From NCBI GenBank assembly GCA_947446335.1, contig CANFGA010000083.1, positions 1 to 9,277 on the forward strand: 9,277 nt of DNA, given 5' to 3'. Source of the stretch: Oxalobacteraceae bacterium. GTDB taxonomy: Bacteria > Pseudomonadota > Gammaproteobacteria > Burkholderiales > Burkholderiaceae_D. How positions within the stretch are numbered: position 1 is the stretch's first letter; every line of letters starts with the position of its first letter. Below, piece after piece: positions 7,679-9,277 of the stretch. The notes beneath the pieces were generated by a model. The model was given only the letters and a program-made list of their open reading frames with translations. It searched no databases and was not told the origin of the DNA. Position numbers and translations under genes: made by a program.

Positions 7679-8068
7679 ATGAAAATATTGATCGTCGACG
7701 ACGATATCGTCTCGCGCATGATGCTGATGCACTTGATCGCCGCCTGCGGTCAGTTCGACATCGCGGAGGCAGAAGATGGCCTTGACGCCTGGCAGCAGCT
7801 GGAGGGCGACTTGCGCCCGGCGATTCTTTTTTGCGACGCGCGCATGCCGCACCTGTCGGGGATGGCGTTGCTCGAGCGCATCAGGCAAGATCGGTCATTC
7901 GATCCGATGTTGTTCGTGCTGGTCTCGTCGGCGCATGAGCCAGCCTTGCAGCAGCAGGCGCTGGACGCCGGTGCTGCCGCTTACATCGTCAAGCCATTCC
8001 GGGCCGAGAGCTTGCGCGCGGATTTGAAAACCTTGCTGGATCGGGCTGGTTCAGAATCTGCTTGTTGA
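7679..8068 (+). CDS. single-domain response regulator (CheY-like receiver)
   Basis: This 129-residue protein is a receiver domain and nothing more, so it would act by protein contact and not by binding DNA. The acidic pocket is Asp7-Asp8 with Asp9 in VDDD; the phosphorylated aspartate is Asp53 in LFCDARMP; the switch serine is Ser83 or Ser84 in LVSSAHEP; Lys105 is in IVKPF. All residues needed for phosphorylation are present. No kinase gene is in the window. It begins 12 bases after the patatin stop. Its Shine-Dalgarno is poor (GAAG near 7665-7668, partly in the stop codon of the upstream gene), so translation may depend on coupling. A patatin followed by a response regulator resembles the enteric rssA-rssB pair, but the output domain of RssB is missing here. 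Confidence 0.93.
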   Translation: MKILIVDDDIVSRMMLMHLIAACGQFDIAEAEDGLDAWQQLEGDLRPAILFCDARMPHLSGMALLERIRQDRSFDPMLFVLVSSAHEPALQQQALDAGAAAYIVKPFRAESLRADLKTLLDRAGSESAC

Positions 8069-8103
8069 ACCGGATCGCCGGGGCTGGACGGATATCGAAA
8101 TAG

Positions 8104-8131
8104 TTGTCGCCATTTTTTACACTTGTAATAT
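8104..8131 (+). promoter_or_regulatory. possible sigma-70-type promoter upstream of the PEP-CTERM gene
   Basis: TTGTCG (8104-8109, four of six -35 consensus bases) and TAATAT (8126-8131) are separated by 16 bases in an AT-rich stretch. Start would be near 8138, giving a leader of about 95 bases that includes the CCTCCTG arm described below. The match is only moderate. Confidence 0.35.
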
Positions 8132-8139
8132 AAAAATGG
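8110..8139. repeat. 8-bp-arm inverted repeat, candidate upstream activator site
   Basis: CCATTTTT (8110-8117) and AAAAATGG (8132-8139) are exact inverted copies with 14 bases between. A smaller dyad, TTACA-CT-TGTAA (8117-8128), lies inside. The centre is about 85 bases before the predicted sigma-54 start, a usual distance for an enhancer-binding protein. It overlaps the possible sigma-70 promoter. No T-tract follows, so it is not a normal terminator for the response regulator gene. Confidence 0.45.
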
Positions 8140-8182
8140 ATACGAAAATAAAATCATTTTTCAAATCAGTCGCTTGCAAACA

Positions 8183-8199
8183 TGGCTTGAATACTGCTT
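8183..8199 (+). promoter_or_regulatory. sigma-54-type (-24/-12) promoter of the PEP-CTERM gene
   Basis: TGGCTTGAATACTGCTT carries GG (8184-8185) and GC (8196-8197) exactly 10 bases apart, the fixed RpoN spacing. It agrees with the TGGCACG-N4-TTGCW consensus at TGGC, the G at position 7, and TGCT. Start would fall near 8209, about 26 bases before the ATG. In exosortase bacteria, PEP-CTERM genes are known to be controlled by RpoN with the PrsK/PrsR two-component system, which supports the call. PrsR is not in this window. Confidence 0.7.
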
Positions 8200-8203
8200 A
8201 GTA

Positions 8204-8230
8204 CCTCCTGCGTTATCAATTCACAGGAGG
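8204..8230 (+). promoter_or_regulatory. Shine-Dalgarno/anti-Shine-Dalgarno inverted repeat
   Basis: The ribosome binding site of the PEP-CTERM gene is AGGAGG (8225-8230), full consensus, 4 bases before ATG 8235. CCTCCTG (8204-8210) is an exact inverted copy of CAGGAGG (8224-8230), with 13 bases between. In an RNA covering both, a 7-bp stem would hide the ribosome binding site. A transcript started by the sigma-54 element near 8209 would lack most of the first arm. Confidence 0.6.
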
Positions 8231-8234
8231 GCAT

Positions 8235-9053
8235 ATGAAAAAATTGTTAATCAACAGCTTGCTGGCGCTCGCTTCAACGGCGGCCTTGAGCGCCTCTGCC
8301 GATTCCGTATTGTTGCCCGGAGATGGTATAGGCCCGGGCGGCGTTGCCGTCAGTGCCTCGGCTTTGGTCGATTTCAGCGGGAATTATCTGACGATCACCT
8401 TGCGAAACACCTCGGCCTCGAACGCGGGCGTGGATGTCCCGGGCAGCACGCTGAGCGGCTTTTTCTGGAAATTCAAAGATGGCATCAATCCTACACTGAC
8501 CCCCGTTTCTGCCACGCTCGCCGCCGGCTCATCGATCCTGGGGACCTGTGATGTGCTCAGTTGTGTTGGAGTGAACAATGTAGGCGGTGAATTTGGCTTC
8601 GGCTATCAAGCCACTGGATTCCCGAGAGGCACCAATTGGGGCATTGCCAGCTCCGGTTATCTGAGCAGCGGCTTGCCAGGCAATCTCGGCAATTTCGGTG
8701 GTAGCAATCTGGACAATCCGGTGTCGCTCGATGGCATCAATTTCGGACTCATTTCAGCCGCCGCTGGCTTCAATCCGAACGGCGGACTGGAAGCGGTGCC
8801 TGTCATTCAAAGCGCCGTTGTGTTCGTCCTGTCTGGTGCAAGCGGTTTGACGACTTCGGACATATTGACTGGCAACTTTCAGTACGGCACCAGTTTCAGC
8901 GAGCTGAACGTGCTCGATGCCCCTCCGCCGGGCCAAGTGCCGGAGCCGTCCAGCATCGCGCTGCTGGCTTTGGGTTTGCTGGGATTGGGGCTGCGCAGCA
9001 GAAAATCAAGCACTTGCAGGCATGTAAAAAAGCCCGACACAGCGGCATGCTAA
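8235..9053 (+). CDS. PEP-CTERM sorting domain-containing surface protein
   Basis: This is predicted to be an exported protein anchored and processed by an exosortase, then displayed or released; such proteins are tied to extracellular polysaccharide and flocs. The 272-residue product has a signal peptide MKKLLINSLLALASTAALSASA, probably cut after Ala22. A Gly/Ser/Asn-rich, beta-looking middle has one cysteine pair (Cys105, Cys110) that could form a disulfide. The C-terminal sorting signal is VPEPSS (235-240), a hydrophobic segment 241-253, and the basic cluster RSRK (254-257). Fifteen residues follow this cluster (SSTCRHVKKPDTAAC); most PEP-CTERM proteins end within a few residues of it. The start has AGGAGG 4 bases ahead. 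I do not recognise the middle domain. No exosortase gene is in the window; it must lie elsewhere in the genome. Confidence 0.93.
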   Translation: MKKLLINSLLALASTAALSASADSVLLPGDGIGPGGVAVSASALVDFSGNYLTITLRNTSASNAGVDVPGSTLSGFFWKFKDGINPTLTPVSATLAAGSSILGTCDVLSCVGVNNVGGEFGFGYQATGFPRGTNWGIASSGYLSSGLPGNLGNFGGSNLDNPVSLDGINFGLISAAAGFNPNGGLEAVPVIQSAVVFVLSGASGLTTSDILTGNFQYGTSFSELNVLDAPPPGQVPEPSSIALLALGLLGLGLRSRKSSTCRHVKKPDTAAC

Positions 9054-9068
9054 CCGACATAAAAAGAC

Positions 9069-9104
9069 AAAAAAGCCGCGCTTTCACAGGGAAAGAGGCG
9101 GCTT
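9069..9104 (-). terminator. terminator of the tRNA-Arg gene, convergent with the PEP-CTERM gene
   Basis: On the minus strand, AAGCCGC (9104-9098) pairs with GCGGCTT (9079-9073), with an inner CTTTC/GAAAG stem, and the outer stem runs into a T-tract (A run 9069-9074 on the + strand). It lies 33 bases after the tRNA 3' end. On the + strand only TTC follows the stem, so it would stop PEP-CTERM transcripts less well. Confidence 0.75.
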
Positions 9105-9137
9105 CAAGGTCGATGGCGAACGGTAAAAACGTCTGTT

Positions 9138-9212
9138 TGGTCCCCCCGATAGGAATCGGACCTATATCCCACGCTTAGGAGGCATGTGCACTATCCATTG
9201 TGCTACGGGGAG
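9138..9212 (-). tRNA. tRNA-Arg (anticodon CCU)
   Basis: Read on the minus strand this folds as a full cloverleaf: acceptor CTCCCCG with CGGGGGG (one U-G pair), T8-A9, D stem GCAC/GTGC with an 8-base loop containing GG, anticodon stem CATGC/GCGTG around the loop CTCCTAA (anticodon CCT in DNA), a 4-base variable loop, T stem ATAGG/CCTAT, discriminator A and an encoded CCA (9138-9140). It decodes AGG. Two oddities are visible: the T loop reads TCCGATT where TTCGATT is normal, so position 55 is C and not U, and the first pair is C1-G72, where G1-C72 is the usual arrangement for this tRNA in E. coli. Confidence 0.93.
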
Positions 9213-9251
9213 GACGCGAGCCCGCAATTACCGGGCGGCGATGCGCGATCA

Positions 9252-9270
9252 TGATGCAGTGAAAGCATCA
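9252..9270. repeat. small inverted repeat upstream of the tRNA gene
   Basis: TGATGC (9252-9257) and GCATCA (9265-9270) are inverted copies with 7 bases between. It lies 40 bases upstream of the tRNA on the minus strand. No T-tract follows on either strand, and no clear promoter for the tRNA is visible in 9213-9277. It may be chance or the edge of a feature beyond the window. Confidence 0.25.
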
Positions 9271-9277
9271 ATTCTAG

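Noticed and set aside
8174..8551. Open frame overlapping the start of the PEP-CTERM gene in another frame
   Set aside because: No ribosome binding site and an Arg-rich, motif-free product. The overlapping PEP-CTERM frame has a signal peptide and a sorting signal.
1..9277. Mobile element, phage or CRISPR content
   Set aside because: No transposase, integrase, terminal inverted repeats or regularly spaced repeats were seen. The tRNA 3' end has no integrase gene or visible attachment-site repeat in the window.

Overview
The window looks like a chromosomal stretch of a Gram-negative betaproteobacterium, most likely order Burkholderiales and perhaps family Oxalobacteraceae. The pointers are the kdsB-adk gene pair, a high-GC genome with GC-rich third positions, a K+-independent H+-pyrophosphatase, and a PEP-CTERM (exosortase-sorted) protein. 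The family assignment is inference. No transposase, integrase, phage gene or CRISPR array is visible.

Layout. All protein genes are on the + strand. 1-531 is the 3' part of kdsB (lipopolysaccharide KDO activation), followed by adk (732-1388) with a strong terminator. hppA (1473-3614) encodes a membrane proton-pumping pyrophosphatase. After a leader holding a perfect 18-bp dyad (3729-3746) comes an HSD10-type short-chain dehydrogenase (3779-4537), probably for branched-chain amino acid or fatty acid catabolism. A cluster of ATGCAA/TTGCAT motifs and a strong terminator (4593-4624) separate it from a periplasmic gamma-glutamyltransferase (4650-6419). A patatin-like lipase (6485-7666) and a receiver-only response regulator (7679-8068) follow closely. 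The last coding gene is a PEP-CTERM surface protein (8235-9053). A minus-strand tRNA-Arg(CCU) (9138-9212) converges on it, with its own terminator at 9069-9104.

How the parts relate. kdsB, adk and hppA are housekeeping: envelope precursor synthesis, adenylate balance, and PPi-driven proton pumping. The dehydrogenase and the gamma-glutamyltransferase are catabolic or salvage enzymes. The patatin/response-regulator pair recalls the rssA-rssB arrangement of enterics, but the regulator here has only a receiver domain.

The most interesting stretch is the 166 bases before the PEP-CTERM gene. It holds a sigma-54-type -24/-12 element with exact spacing, an 8-bp-arm dyad about 85 bases upstream of the predicted start site (a suitable distance for an enhancer-binding protein such as PrsR), and a perfect CCTCCTG/CAGGAGG inverted repeat that could hide the Shine-Dalgarno sequence. 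The anti-Shine-Dalgarno arm lies almost entirely upstream of the predicted sigma-54 start. Only transcripts from further upstream would therefore carry it, which suggests promoter-dependent translational control.
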